DNA from: Halotalea alkalilenta
GTDB lineage: Bacteria; Pseudomonadota; Gammaproteobacteria; Pseudomonadales; Halomonadaceae
Length of the DNA: 64,000 nt
Assembly: GCF_001648175.1 (NCBI RefSeq)
Contig: NZ_CP015243.1
Coordinates: 3,534,001-3,598,000, forward strand
Reading direction: 5' to 3'
A model generated the notes under the pieces. It did no database searches, was not told the origin of the DNA, and was given only the letters and a program-made list of their open reading frames with translations. Shown one piece after another: positions 17,998-27,881 of the stretch; positions within the stretch are counted from its first letter, which is position 1; the number at the start of each line of letters is the position of its first letter. The position numbers and the translations under genes are program-made.

Positions 17998-19203
17998 ATG
18001 AGAGAGTCCGCCGTTTCCCGCCGCCCGCTCTGGCTGGCGCTCGTGCTGAGCCTTTTGCTGCTCGCTGTGCTGCTCTACTACTGGTATCGCCCCTCCGCCG
18101 ATACCGAATCCACCCCGGGACCACGCGGCGCCGGTGCGTCGATGACCAGCTCGGTCTCGACCATGCCGGCGAACCGCAGGGATTTCCCGGTCCACGTATC
18201 GGCACTCGGCACCGTCGCCTCGCTCGCAAACGTCTCACTGCGACCTCGCGTCGAGGGCACCTTGGAGTCGATCGAGCTGGAGGAAGGCGAGTGGGTCAGC
18301 CGCGGGCAGGTGGTTGCCCGCATCGACGACCGCAGCTATCGCGCGGCGCTCGCCCAGGCCCGCGGCCAGCTGGCGCAGGACGAGGCCCAGCTGGCCACCG
18401 CCGAAGCCGATCTGGCCCGCTACCAACGCCTCGGCAACGCCAGCGCGATCGCTGTCCAGGAGCTCGATACCCAGCGCCAGCTGGTGCGCCAGTACCAGGG
18501 CATGGTGGCCGCCGACCGCGCCGCGATCGAAAGCGCCGAGGTCGATCTCAGCTACACGGTGCTCACCTCACCGGTCGACGGCGTGGTCGGCATTCGCAAC
18601 GTCGATCCCGGCAATCTGGTGTCGAGCGGCGACACCGATCCGATCCTGACCATCACCCAGCTCGATCCGATCTCGGTGATCTTCTCGCTGCCCTCTCAGT
18701 ACCGGGCCGAAATCGCCGGCCAGCTGGCCACCGGCATGCAGGTGGATATCTACACCAGCGGCGAGCGCCAGCACCTCGCCAGCGGCCAGCTCTCGAGCCT
18801 CGACAGCACGATCGACGTCGAGACCGGTACCCTGCGCATGCGCGCGCGGTTCGACAATCCCGATGCCGTGCTCTATCCGAACCAGTTCGTCAACGTGAGG
18901 CTGCAGCTGGAGGTACTGCCGGATGCGGTGGTGATCCCGGAAACCGCACTGCAGACCGCCCAGGACGGACTCTTCGTCTACGTCGTCGACGAAAACCAGC
19001 GGGTCGAGCGGCGACCGGTGACGATGGCCGCCAGCGGCTCGAGCTCCGTCGCTATCGCCAGCGGCCTCGAGCCGGGCGAACAGGTAGTGGTCGACGGTGT
19101 CGACCGGCTGCGCACCGGCATGCAGGTCGAGGTGGTCAGTCATAGTCTGCCCGGCGAGCAGCCGAGCACGCAGCGCGCTTCTGGAGATGGCAGCGCCTCA
19201 TGA
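17998..19203 (+). CDS. mdtA: RND efflux periplasmic adaptor MdtA
   Basis: A 401-residue membrane fusion protein. One N-terminal anchor helix (WLALVLSLLLLAVLLYYWY) is followed by a biotinyl-lipoyl half motif (LRPRVEGTLESIELEEGEWVSRGQ), an alpha-helical hairpin rich in Gln and Ala (residues about 110-180), the second lipoyl half (LTSPVDGVVGIRNVDPGN), and beta-barrel and membrane-proximal domains. It links inner-membrane MdtBC to an outer-membrane channel, usually TolC, which is not encoded here. It overlaps mdtB by four bases (ATGA). The order A-B-C is that of E. coli mdtABC, which exports bile salts, novobiocin and other drugs; mdtD and baeSR are absent downstream. Confidence 0.93.
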   Translation: MRESAVSRRPLWLALVLSLLLLAVLLYYWYRPSADTESTPGPRGAGASMTSSVSTMPANRRDFPVHVSALGTVASLANVSLRPRVEGTLESIELEEGEWVSRGQVVARIDDRSYRAALAQARGQLAQDEAQLATAEADLARYQRLGNASAIAVQELDTQRQLVRQYQGMVAADRAAIESAEVDLSYTVLTSPVDGVVGIRNVDPGNLVSSGDTDPILTITQLDPISVIFSLPSQYRAEIAGQLATGMQVDIYTSGERQHLASGQLSSLDSTIDVETGTLRMRARFDNPDAVLYPNQFVNVRLQLEVLPDAVVIPETALQTAQDGLFVYVVDENQRVERRPVTMAASGSSSVAIASGLEPGEQVVVDGVDRLRTGMQVEVVSHSLPGEQPSTQRASGDGSAS

Positions 19204-22200
19204 ACCCGTCGCGCCCATTCATCCTCCGTCCGGTCGCCACTTCGCTGGTGATGCTGGCGATCCTGATCGCCGGCGTCCTCGGCTACCGGATGCTGCCCGT
19301 GGCCTCGCTGCCGGAGGTGGACTTCCCGACCATCCAGGTCACCACCCTCTATCCGGGCGCAGGCCCGCAGGTGATGCTCTCCAACGTCACCGCGCCGCTC
19401 GAGGACCAGCTCGGCGAGATCGCCGGGCTCGAGGACATGAAATCGACCAGTACGGGCGGTGCGTCGATCGTCACCCTGCGCTTCGCCCTCGACGCCGATC
19501 TCGGCGTCGCCGAGCAGGAGGTCCAGGCCGCGATCAATCAGGCCGAGTCGCTGCTGCCTTCCGACCTGCCGATGCCGCCGAGCTATCGCAAGGTCAACCC
19601 CGCCGACAGCCCGATCCTGACCCTCGCGGTCACTTCCGACTCACTGCCGCTGACCCGCCTCTACGATCTGATCGACACCCGCATCGCCCAGCGCCTCAGC
19701 CAAGTGCAGGGGGTTGGCCTGGTCAGCCTCGAAGGGGGCAACAAGCCCGCGGTGAGGGTCAAGGTCGACCCCCGCAAGCTCGCCGCTTTCGGTCTCGACC
19801 TGGAGAGCCTGCGCCAGGCGATCGACGCGGCCAACGTCAACCTCGCCAAGGGCAGCCTGTATGGGGCCTATCGCACGCTGAGCATCGACGCCAACGACCA
19901 GCTCACCTCGGCGCAGGAGTATCGCGAGCTGATCCTCAAGTACGCCAACGGCGCGGCGGTGAGGCTCTCGGACGTCGCCGAGGTGAGCGAAGGCGCCGAG
20001 AACGCCTATCTTTCCGCCTGGGCCAACGACCGCCAGGCGCTGATCCTCAACGTTCAGCGCCAGCCCGGCGCCAACGTCATCGATGTGGTCGATGCGATCA
20101 ATGCGCAGCTGCCGGCGCTGCGCGAACAGCTACCCTCGAGCGTCGATCTCGAAGTATTGAGCGATCGCACCGAGACCATCCGCGCCTCGATCCATGACGT
20201 CCAGTTCGAGCTGATGCTGGCGATCTCCCTGGTGGTGATGGTCACCTTCCTGTTCCTGCGCAACCTTCGCGCCACCTTCATCCCCAGCCTCTCGGTGCCG
20301 CTGACCCTGCTCGGCACCTTCGGGGTGATGTACCTGGCCGGGTTCAGCGTCAACAACCTCACCCTGATGGCGTTGACCATCGCCACCGGTTTCGTGATCG
20401 ACGACGCCATCGTGGTGCTGGAGAACATCGTCCGCCATCTCGAGCGCGGCAAGCCGCCGCTGCGCGCGGCGCTCGAGGGGTCGCGCCAGATAGTGTTCAC
20501 CGTGATCTCGCTGACCATCTCGCTGATCGCGGTACTGATCCCGCTGCTGTTCATGGAGGACGTGGTCGGCCGCCTGTTCCGGGAGTTCGCCCTGACCCTG
20601 ACCATCGCGATCCTGATCTCGGCGTTCATCTCCCTGACCCTGACCCCGATGCTCTGCGCCAAGCTTCTGAGTTCGGTACCCGAGGAGCAGCGCGAGGCGT
20701 TCGAACCGGGCCATCGCCCGGGGCTGTTCGGTGGTCTCGAGCGCGGCTACTCGCACGCGCTCGACTGGGTGCTGCGTCACCAGCCGCTGACGCTCGCGGT
20801 GGCGATTGCGGCCTTCGGGGTCACCGCGCTGCTCTACATGCAGATCTCCAAGGGTCTGCTGCCGCGCCAGGACACCGGTCTTCTACAGGGCATCACCGAT
20901 GCAAGCCAGAGCACCTCGTTCGAGGCGATGGCCGCACGCCAGCGGATGATCGAGCGGATCGTACTCGCCGACCCGGCGGTGGAGAACGTCACCTCGATCA
21001 TCGGCATCGACGGCACCAACGCGACGCTGAACTCCGGGCGGCTGTCGATCACGCTCAAGCCGATCGGCAGTCGTGATTCGGCCGACACGGTGGTCGCAAG
21101 GCTCGAGCAGAAGAGCCGCAGCGTCGCCGGCATCAGCCTCTATCTCCAGCCGGTCCAGGAACTGGTGCTGGAAGACAGGGTCAGCCGCCAGCAGTACCAG
21201 ATGAGCCTCACCCATCCGGATCGCGCGATCCTCGACCGTGAAGTGGAAGCGCTGCTCAACCGGCTCAACGAGCACCAGGCGATCGATGTCGCGACCAGCG
21301 ACGTGCAAAACCAGGGCTCGGAGCTCTACCTGAGCGTCGACCGCGACACCGCCAGCCGCCTGGGCATCTCGATGAACGACATCGACGCGACGCTCTACAA
21401 CGCCTTCGGCCAGCGGCTGATCTCGACCATCTTCAGCCAGTCGACCCAGTATCGCGTGGTACTCGGCCTGGAGGATCGCTTCCAGGATGGGCCGCAGGCG
21501 CTCGAGCGGCTCTACGTCAGCGCCTCCAGCGGTGCGCTGGTGCCGTTGACCAGCCTGGTCGACATCGAACGTCGGAGCACGGCGCTGTCGCTCTCGCGCG
21601 AGAACCAGCTGCCCTCGGCGCTGATCTCGTTCGATGTCGCGCCGGGCTACTCGCTCTCCGATGCCTTCAGCGCCATCGACCAGGCAAGCGAAGAGGCGCA
21701 CCTGGACACCGATACGGTGCGCGAGTACCAGGGCGCAGCCTTGATCTATTCCCATTCGAACACCAGTACCCTGTGGCTGGTGCTGGCCGCGGTGGTCGCC
21801 GCCTACATCGTGCTCGGCGTGCTCTACGAGAGCTACATCCACCCGCTGACCATCCTCTCCACCCTGCCATCGGCTGCGATCGGCGCGCTGTTGGCGCTGA
21901 TGGTCGGCGGACTCGAGCTCGGCATGGTCGGCATCGTCGGCGTGATCCTGCTGATCGGGATCGTGAAGAAGAATGCGATCATGATGATCGACTTCGCCCT
22001 CGATGCGCAGCGCAACGAGGGCCTGGTACCGTTCGACGCGATCTCGCGCGCCGCCCGGCTGCGTTTCCGCCCGATCATGATGACCACTTTCGCCGCGCTG
22101 CTCGGCGCGCTGCCATTGATGTTTGCCTCCGGCTACGGCGCCGAGCTGCGCAAGCCGCTCGGCTTCGCGCTGGTCGGCGGCCTGGCGCTGAGCCAGCTGC

Positions 22201-22310
22201 TCACCCTGTTCACCATCCCGGTGATCTATCTCTACTTCGAGCGGCTCTCGGCGCGCTGGCAGCGCTTCGTCAATAGAAAGCTGCCGCCGGCCACAGAGGA
22301 AAGGCCGTGA
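19200..22310 (+). CDS. mdtB: RND multidrug efflux pump subunit MdtB
   Basis: A 1036-residue inner-membrane RND pump protein. N-terminus MNPSRPFILRPVATSLVMLAILIAGV, then two large periplasmic loops between 12 helices. Conserved proton-relay Asp residues lie in ATGFVIDDAIVVLENIVRH. MdtB forms a mixed trimer with MdtC, unlike homotrimeric AcrB. It starts inside the mdtA stop (ATGA overlap) and its stop overlaps the mdtC start the same way, so all three are coupled. Assigned as MdtB because it is the first of two adjacent, diverged RND genes. Confidence 0.93.
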   Translation: MNPSRPFILRPVATSLVMLAILIAGVLGYRMLPVASLPEVDFPTIQVTTLYPGAGPQVMLSNVTAPLEDQLGEIAGLEDMKSTSTGGASIVTLRFALDADLGVAEQEVQAAINQAESLLPSDLPMPPSYRKVNPADSPILTLAVTSDSLPLTRLYDLIDTRIAQRLSQVQGVGLVSLEGGNKPAVRVKVDPRKLAAFGLDLESLRQAIDAANVNLAKGSLYGAYRTLSIDANDQLTSAQEYRELILKYANGAAVRLSDVAEVSEGAENAYLSAWANDRQALILNVQRQPGANVIDVVDAINAQLPALREQLPSSVDLEVLSDRTETIRASIHDVQFELMLAISLVVMVTFLFLRNLRATFIPSLSVPLTLLGTFGVMYLAGFSVNNLTLMALTIATGFVIDDAIVVLENIVRHLERGKPPLRAALEGSRQIVFTVISLTISLIAVLIPLLFMEDVVGRLFREFALTLTIAILISAFISLTLTPMLCAKLLSSVPEEQREAFEPGHRPGLFGGLERGYSHALDWVLRHQPLTLAVAIAAFGVTALLYMQISKGLLPRQDTGLLQGITDASQSTSFEAMAARQRMIERIVLADPAVENVTSIIGIDGTNATLNSGRLSITLKPIGSRDSADTVVARLEQKSRSVAGISLYLQPVQELVLEDRVSRQQYQMSLTHPDRAILDREVEALLNRLNEHQAIDVATSDVQNQGSELYLSVDRDTASRLGISMNDIDATLYNAFGQRLISTIFSQSTQYRVVLGLEDRFQDGPQALERLYVSASSGALVPLTSLVDIERRSTALSLSRENQLPSALISFDVAPGYSLSDAFSAIDQASEEAHLDTDTVREYQGAALIYSHSNTSTLWLVLAAVVAAYIVLGVLYESYIHPLTILSTLPSAAIGALLALMVGGLELGMVGIVGVILLIGIVKKNAIMMIDFALDAQRNEGLVPFDAISRAARLRFRPIMMTTFAALLGALPLMFASGYGAELRKPLGFALVGGLALSQLLTLFTIPVIYLYFERLSARWQRFVNRKLPPATEERP

Positions 22311-25300
22311 GCCTGTCGACGCCGTTCATCCATCGACCGATCGCCACGACGCTACTCGCCGTGGCGCTGGTGCTGGTCGGCGCGATTGCCTGGCTGCGGC
22401 TACCGGTGGCGGCACTGCCGGACATGTCGATGCCGACGATCACGGTCCAGGCGAGCCTTTCGGGCGCGAACCCCGAGACCATGGCCTCGACCGTGGCGAC
22501 CCCGCTCGAACGCGCGCTCGGCCAGATCGCAGGGATCAACCAGATCACCTCGACCAGCGCCCAGGGCTCGACCCGGGTGGTGATCCAGTTCAACCTCGAA
22601 AAAGACATCAACGAAGCGGCTCGCGAAGTCCAGGCGGCGATCAACAGCGCCCAGGCGCTGCTGCCCACCGCGATGACCAGACGCCCCACCTACCAGAAGG
22701 TCAATCCGGCCGACTCGCCGCTGCTGATCATCGCGCTGAGCTCGCCCAGGCTTTCACAGGGCGAACTCTACGATCTCGCCGATAGAGTGGTTTCACCGCG
22801 CATCCTGCGCGTCCCCGGCGTGGGCTCGATCAACGTCGGTGGGAGTTCGTCACCGGCGGTGCGGGTCTCCCTCGATCCGCGCGCACTCGAGCACGCCGGC
22901 ATCTCGCTCGACGCGGTGCGTGCGGCGATCGACGACGCCAATTCGAACCAGCCCAAAGGCAGCTTGCGCGATGGCGACATCACCCATGAGATCGACGTCG
23001 ACAGCCAGCTGTTCGATGCCAGCGGCTATCGCGCGCTGGTGGTCGCCACCAGCGAGGACGGGCGGCAGATCACCCGCCTCGGCGACGTCGCCAACGTCTC
23101 GGATGGCGTCGAGAACCCCTACAGCGTGGGCTTTTTCAACCAACAGCCGGCGGTGATCCTGGTGGTCCGCCCGAGCGCCTCGGCCAACATCGTCGAGACG
23201 GTCGAACGGATCCGCGAGCAGCTGCCAGCGATCAACGCCCTGCTGCCTTCCGAGGCCCGGCTCGACATCACCCTCGACCGCTCGCCGGGCATCCGCGCCT
23301 CTCTCTCCGAAACCCAGGCGACCCTGCTGCTCGGTATCCTGCTGGTGGTCGGGGTGATCTTCGTGTTCCTGCGCTCGGTACGCGCCACCCTGATCCCAAG
23401 CGTCGTCATTCCAGTGACGCTGATCGGTACTTTCGCAGTGCTCCATCTCTTCGGCCTGAGCCTCAACACCATGACCCTGATGGCGCTGATCGTCTCAATC
23501 GGTTTCGTCGTCGACGATGCCATCGTCGTGGTCGAGAACATCGCCCGACATATCGAGCGCGGCACGCCACCGATCCAGGCCGCGATCGACGGCAGCCGGG
23601 AGATGAGCTTCACCATCATGTCGATGAGCATCTCGCTAGTCGCGGTACTGGTACCGCTGCTGCTGATCCAGGGCCTGATCGGCAGGCTGTTCAGCGCCTT
23701 CTCGATCGCCCTGGCCGCGAGCATCCTGATCTCGATGCTGGTCTCGCTGACGCTCACGCCGATGCTCTGCGCGCGCACCTTCGCCGTCGCCGGACGCCGC
23801 GAACATCCACGCTGGCAGCGGATGATCGGCCGCTTCGGCAGCCGCATACAAAACGGCTACGCCAGAACGCTCGCCGCCGCCCTCGCCCACCCCAGGCTGA
23901 CGCTGCTCTCGCTGTTCGCGGTGATCGCGCTCAACGGCTATCTCTACACCACCATTCCGAAGTCGTTCATTCCAGAGCAGGACAGCGGTCGGATCCTGAC
24001 CGCGGTGCGCGCCGACCAGAACCTCGGTTTCGAAGCGATGCGCAGCAAGTTCGAGCAGATCCGCAGCGTACTGCTCGACGATGCCAGGGTCGAAAGCGTG
24101 GTTGGTTTCGTCAGCGCCGGCGGCAACGACGGCGGCACCTCGGCGTTCATGTCGATCTCGCTCAAGGAGGACCGCGACGCCGACACCCAGACGGTCGCCA
24201 ACCAGCTCAGCGCCCAACTCGGCCACTTCGCCGGCCTCCAAGTGTTCATGTTCGGCGCCCAGGACATCCGGGTCGGAGGCCGCTCCGGCGGCGGCCAGTA
24301 CGAGCTGACCCTGCGTGGCGACAATCTGGAAAGGCTCGATCACTACGCCAGCCAGGTCACCCAGGCGCTACAGGGAGTGCCCGAAATCACCGGGGTGAAC
24401 AGCGACCAGCGTACCCAGGGACAATCACTGCTGGTGGAGGTCGACCGTGATCTCGCCAGTCGCCTCGGGGTCGACATGCGCACCGTCGACACCATGCTGC
24501 AGAACGCCTTCGCCCAGCGCCAGGTATCGAGCGTCTACCAGGGCAGCCAGCAATACTACGTGGTGATGGAGGTGGAAGAGATGTTCCGGGACTCCCCCTC
24601 CGCGCTGGACCAGCTCCACGTCATCGATGAGGAAGGAAGGCTGATCCCGCTGTCCACGTTCGCCCGCATCGAGCGCTCGGTGATGCCGGTGCAGGTCAAT
24701 CACCAAGGACAGTTCGCGGCGACCACGGTGTCGTTCAACCTTGCCGACGACGTCGCCCTCAGCGACGCGGTGAGCGCGATCCAGGCGCGGCTCGACCGGA
24801 TGGCTCTGCCCAACGACATCATGACCAGCTTCGAGGGCAACGCGGCGAGCTTCCAACAGGGCGTGGGGATGATGCCATGGCTGATCGTCGGCGCCCTGGT
24901 CGCGGTCTACCTGGTACTGGGCATGCTCTATGAGAGCTACGTCCACCCCCTGACGATCCTTTCCACCCTGCCCTCGGCCGGGGTCGGCGCACTGCTCGCG
25001 CTCAAGCTGCTCAACGAGCCATTCTCGCTGATCGCGCTGATCGGGGTGATCCTGCTGATTGGGGTGGTGAAGAAGAACGCGATACTGCTGGTCGATTTCG
25101 CCCTGGAGGCCGAGCGGCACCAGGGGCTCACCCCGACCGAGGCGATCACCCAGGCCGCGCTGGTACGCTTTCGCCCGATCATGATGACGACGCTCGCGGC
25201 GATTCTCGGCGCTGTTCCGTTGCTGGTGGGCACCGACGAAAACGCCCAGCTGCGCGCGCCGCTGGGCATCACCATCGTCGGTGGGCTGATCGTAAGCCAG

Positions 25301-25396
25301 GTGTTGACGCTCTACACCACGCCGGTGGTCTATCTCTACTTCGATCGCCTGCGTGGATACTTCCTGCGCCGCACGCAGCGCGAGGCCAACGCTTGA
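22307..25396 (+). CDS. mdtC: RND multidrug efflux pump subunit MdtC
   Basis: A 1029-residue RND pump protein, paralogous to the upstream MdtB and following the same plan (SLSTPFIHRPIATTLLAVALVL at the N-terminus, SIGFVVDDAIVVVENIARHIERG relay helix). A periplasmic-loop element FMFGAQDIRVGGRSGGGQYE matches the MdtC branch. It is the last gene of mdtABC; no regulator gene is linked, so how the pump is induced is not visible. Confidence 0.93.
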   Translation: MSLSTPFIHRPIATTLLAVALVLVGAIAWLRLPVAALPDMSMPTITVQASLSGANPETMASTVATPLERALGQIAGINQITSTSAQGSTRVVIQFNLEKDINEAAREVQAAINSAQALLPTAMTRRPTYQKVNPADSPLLIIALSSPRLSQGELYDLADRVVSPRILRVPGVGSINVGGSSSPAVRVSLDPRALEHAGISLDAVRAAIDDANSNQPKGSLRDGDITHEIDVDSQLFDASGYRALVVATSEDGRQITRLGDVANVSDGVENPYSVGFFNQQPAVILVVRPSASANIVETVERIREQLPAINALLPSEARLDITLDRSPGIRASLSETQATLLLGILLVVGVIFVFLRSVRATLIPSVVIPVTLIGTFAVLHLFGLSLNTMTLMALIVSIGFVVDDAIVVVENIARHIERGTPPIQAAIDGSREMSFTIMSMSISLVAVLVPLLLIQGLIGRLFSAFSIALAASILISMLVSLTLTPMLCARTFAVAGRREHPRWQRMIGRFGSRIQNGYARTLAAALAHPRLTLLSLFAVIALNGYLYTTIPKSFIPEQDSGRILTAVRADQNLGFEAMRSKFEQIRSVLLDDARVESVVGFVSAGGNDGGTSAFMSISLKEDRDADTQTVANQLSAQLGHFAGLQVFMFGAQDIRVGGRSGGGQYELTLRGDNLERLDHYASQVTQALQGVPEITGVNSDQRTQGQSLLVEVDRDLASRLGVDMRTVDTMLQNAFAQRQVSSVYQGSQQYYVVMEVEEMFRDSPSALDQLHVIDEEGRLIPLSTFARIERSVMPVQVNHQGQFAATTVSFNLADDVALSDAVSAIQARLDRMALPNDIMTSFEGNAASFQQGVGMMPWLIVGALVAVYLVLGMLYESYVHPLTILSTLPSAGVGALLALKLLNEPFSLIALIGVILLIGVVKKNAILLVDFALEAERHQGLTPTEAITQAALVRFRPIMMTTLAAILGAVPLLVGTDENAQLRAPLGITIVGGLIVSQVLTLYTTPVVYLYFDRLRGYFLRRTQREANA

Positions 25397-25418
25397 GCGC
25401 GGCCCTCGCGGGCGCGAC

Positions 25419-25994
25419 TCAGCAGTAGTCGGGAAAGCGGGCGAGGCCGTCGACGAAATCGTGCTTGTAACGGTCGAAGCGCACCGGGTCGTTCTTGAAC
25501 GTACGGATGATCGCCGCCTCGTCGATCTCGACCAGGCTGTCGAGCTGATCCAGCGAGCCTGCCTGGGAGCGCGCGTTGACGCCGACCCTGCGCCCTTTGG
25601 CTGCGGGATCGTCGAACCAGCGGGTGAAACCGAAGGTGGCGAAGAACGCCTCCCGGCGCGGTTCGTCGACCGTCACCCGCATCGCAGCGCTGGCCGCCAA
25701 CCGTTCGACCAGCTCACGCCCATGGCCGCGCCCACGCAGCGGCCTGGGCGTAGCGAGCAGCGCGAGCGCAAGCCCCTTGCCCTGCTCCTCCAGTACCAGC
25801 ATCGCCACCGAGCGCAGCCTATCCCCCTCCGCCAGCGCCACCACCCGCGCCGCCAGGTTGGGCAGCAGCGCGCCCACCGCAGCGGCATAGGTGATCAGCG
25901 GGGCGAGCCCTGCATCGTGGCCATAGACCTCGGCGCACATCATCGCCACGCAGTCGTCGCGACGCTGCCCTGCTTCCACTTCGATCATTCTCAT
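25419..25994 (-). CDS. GNAT-like acyltransferase family protein
   Basis: A 191-residue protein. The core ALLATPRPLRGRGHGRELVERLA holds a GNAT motif A-type acetyl-CoA loop (RxxGxG variant RGRGHG), following a strand-rich segment VAMLVLEEQGKGLALAL and followed by DEPRREAFFATFGFTRW, the usual GNAT C-terminal strand-helix. A roughly 60-residue C-terminal tail outside the fold ends KHDFVDGLARFPDYC. The acceptor substrate is unknown. The ATG is preceded by AGGAAAGACG. It converges on mdtC, with 22 bases between stops. Confidence 0.65.
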   Translation of the reverse strand: MRMIEVEAGQRRDDCVAMMCAEVYGHDAGLAPLITYAAAVGALLPNLAARVVALAEGDRLRSVAMLVLEEQGKGLALALLATPRPLRGRGHGRELVERLAASAAMRVTVDEPRREAFFATFGFTRWFDDPAAKGRRVGVNARSQAGSLDQLDSLVEIDEAAIIRTFKNDPVRFDRYKHDFVDGLARFPDYC

Positions 25995-26138
25995 CGTCTT
26001 TCCTTTGTCCTCCGGGCGCCCCGGTCGGGTTTGCGATGAGCGGACTCGGCGTCCGCTCCCGGGCGGCGTAGCCGCGATTGCAACCCGCCCCGATCGCCCC
26101 CATAGTGTGTATCCTGCGAAGATTCCCCAGGAGCCGCG

Positions 26139-26939
26139 ATGCTACTGCCACGTCTGATCGCCCACCGCGGCTATGCCGCCCGGGCCCCGGAAAACACCCT
26201 TGCCGCCATCCATGCCGCTGCGGATGCCGGTATTACCTGGGTCGAGCTCGACGTCCAGTGTCTCGCCGACGGCACGCCGGTGATCTGGCACGACGCCCAT
26301 ATGGCCCGCTGCAGCAACGGTCGTGCCCATCTCGCCCAGCTGACCCTCGAGGAAGCGCGACGTTTCGACGTCGGCAGCTGGTTCGACGCCAAGTTCGCCG
26401 GTGAGCGGATCGCCACGCTCGAGGAGGCGCTCGAAGCGGTGGAGAGCAGAGGCCTCGGCCTCAACCTCGAGCTCAAGGTCTGCACCGCTCGCGATCCGAT
26501 TCGTCTCACCGAGCGAGTCCTGCCGGTGCTCGAAGGCGTACTGCCCGCCGAACGGCTGCTGGTCTCGAGTTTCAGCCAGGAGGCGCTCTACCGCGCCCGC
26601 CGGTTGGATAACGAGCTCCACCTGGGCATCCTCTATGATGAGAAGGTGCCACGGGTGTGGAAGTGGGATGCCGAGCGAATCGGGGCGGTGAGCGTGCATG
26701 CCAACTGGGAGCATCTCAACCCCGACCGGATGAGCGACATCAAGAACGCCGGGCTCAACGTGGTCTGCTACACGATCAACGATCCACAGGCGTTCCAGAG
26801 CTGGTGGGATCGTGGCGTTGACGCCGTGATCTCCGACGACCCGCTACTGTTCGAGCAGTTCGAGCAGCAGCGCGAGCGCTACCAGGCCCAGCTGCACGAA
26901 CTCGAGGCGCGCTGTCCGACCACGGTGAAGAAGGCCTGA
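26139..26939 (+). CDS. ugpQ: Glycerophosphodiester phosphodiesterase
   Basis: A 266-residue cytosolic GDPD. Catalytic motifs are LIAHRGYAARAPENTLAAI (the general HR and E..N pair), WVELDVQ and a metal-binding HD in PVIWHDAHMARCSNG, and GLNLELKV. There is no signal peptide, matching UgpQ, which hydrolyses glycerophosphodiesters to sn-glycerol 3-phosphate and an alcohol (including choline from glycerophosphocholine). GGAGCC precedes the ATG. Release of choline from glycerophosphocholine would feed the bet pathway, though the gene is not in that operon. Confidence 0.9.
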   Translation: MLLPRLIAHRGYAARAPENTLAAIHAAADAGITWVELDVQCLADGTPVIWHDAHMARCSNGRAHLAQLTLEEARRFDVGSWFDAKFAGERIATLEEALEAVESRGLGLNLELKVCTARDPIRLTERVLPVLEGVLPAERLLVSSFSQEALYRARRLDNELHLGILYDEKVPRVWKWDAERIGAVSVHANWEHLNPDRMSDIKNAGLNVVCYTINDPQAFQSWWDRGVDAVISDDPLLFEQFEQQRERYQAQLHELEARCPTTVKKA

Positions 26940-26960
26940 ACCCGGTCGAAAGTCATGCGA

Positions 26961-26984
26961 ACGCCCTGCAGGAATGCGGGGCGT
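26961..26984. terminator. Hairpin between convergent ugpQ and trpC
   Basis: Ten-base arms with one mismatch around a GGAA loop lie between two convergent stops, a position where a bidirectional terminator is expected. No clear T-run follows on either strand. Confidence 0.4.
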
Positions 26985-27023
26985 CGTTCGTTCCGGACGC
27001 TCCATTGCCCGAAAGCCCAGCGA

Positions 27024-27821
27024 TCAAAAGAACAGCCGGCGCAGCCCCTCGCCCGGATCGCTCTCGCGCATGAACCGCTCGCCGACCAAAAACGCCTGGA
27101 TGCGCGCCGCGCGCAGCCGTTCGACATCCTCGCGGCTCATCACCCCGGACTCGGTGACCACGGTCACCCCTTCGGGCACCCTCGGCAGCAGCCGGAAAGT
27201 GACATCGAGGCTGGTCTCGAAAGTGCGCAAGTCGCGGTTGTTGATCCCGACCAGGTCCAGGTCGAGCGCCAGCGCGCGGTCGAGCTCCTCGCCATCGTGC
27301 ACTTCGACCAGCACGTCCAGCCCGAGCGACACCGCGCGCTGGTGCAGTGCACGAAGCTCGTCGTCTCCGAGCGCGGCGACGATCAGCAGTACGCAGTCCG
27401 CCCCCAGCGCCCTGGCTTCGAACAGCTGATACTCATCGATCACGAAATCCTTGCGCAGTACCGGCAGAGCGCAGGCGCCACGAGCATCGAGCAGCGCCTG
27501 GTCACTGCCCTGGAAGAAGTCGACATCGGTGAGCACCGAAAGACAGGCGGCGCCGCCCGCCTCGTAGCTGCGCGCGATCTGAACCGGATCGAAATCCTCG
27601 CGAATCACCCCCTTGGAGGGAGAGGCCTTCTTGACCTCGGCGATCACCGCCGGCTCGCCGCGCGCGATCCGCGCCCTGAGGGCACGATTGAAGCCGCGCG
27701 GGGCACTGGCATCCGGCAGTTCGGACTCGATAGCGGCCAGCGGACGCAGGGCGCGACGCGCCTCGATCTCCTCGCGCTTGCGCGCGAGGATGCGACTCAA
27801 CACAGTGGGTAGTCCACTCAT
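27024..27821 (-). CDS. trpC: Indole-3-glycerol phosphate synthase
   Basis: A 265-residue single-domain IGPS (no TrpF fusion). TIM-barrel motifs: [17 protein letters not shown] at the N-terminus, [15 protein letters not shown] with the catalytic Lys, [39 protein letters not shown], and [15 protein letters not shown]. It converts CdRP to indole-3-glycerol phosphate in tryptophan synthesis. Start at MSGLPTVL, the usual TrpC N-terminus. It is the last gene of trpG-trpD-trpC on the minus strand, 60 bases after trpD. Confidence 0.95.
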   Translation of the reverse strand: MSGLPTVLSRILARKREEIEARRALRPLAAIESELPDASAPRGFNRALRARIARGEPAVIAEVKKASPSKGVIREDFDPVQIARSYEAGGAACLSVLTDVDFFQGSDQALLDARGACALPVLRKDFVIDEYQLFEARALGADCVLLIVAALGDDELRALHQRAVSLGLDVLVEVHDGEELDRALALDLDLVGINNRDLRTFETSLDVTFRLLPRVPEGVTVVTESGVMSREDVERLRAARIQAFLVGERFMRESDPGEGLRRLFF

Positions 27822-27881
27822 CGTCTCGGTTCCCAAAGACTCGTATGGCTGAAAATTCGGCCGGCCCGAAGCATGTTCGGC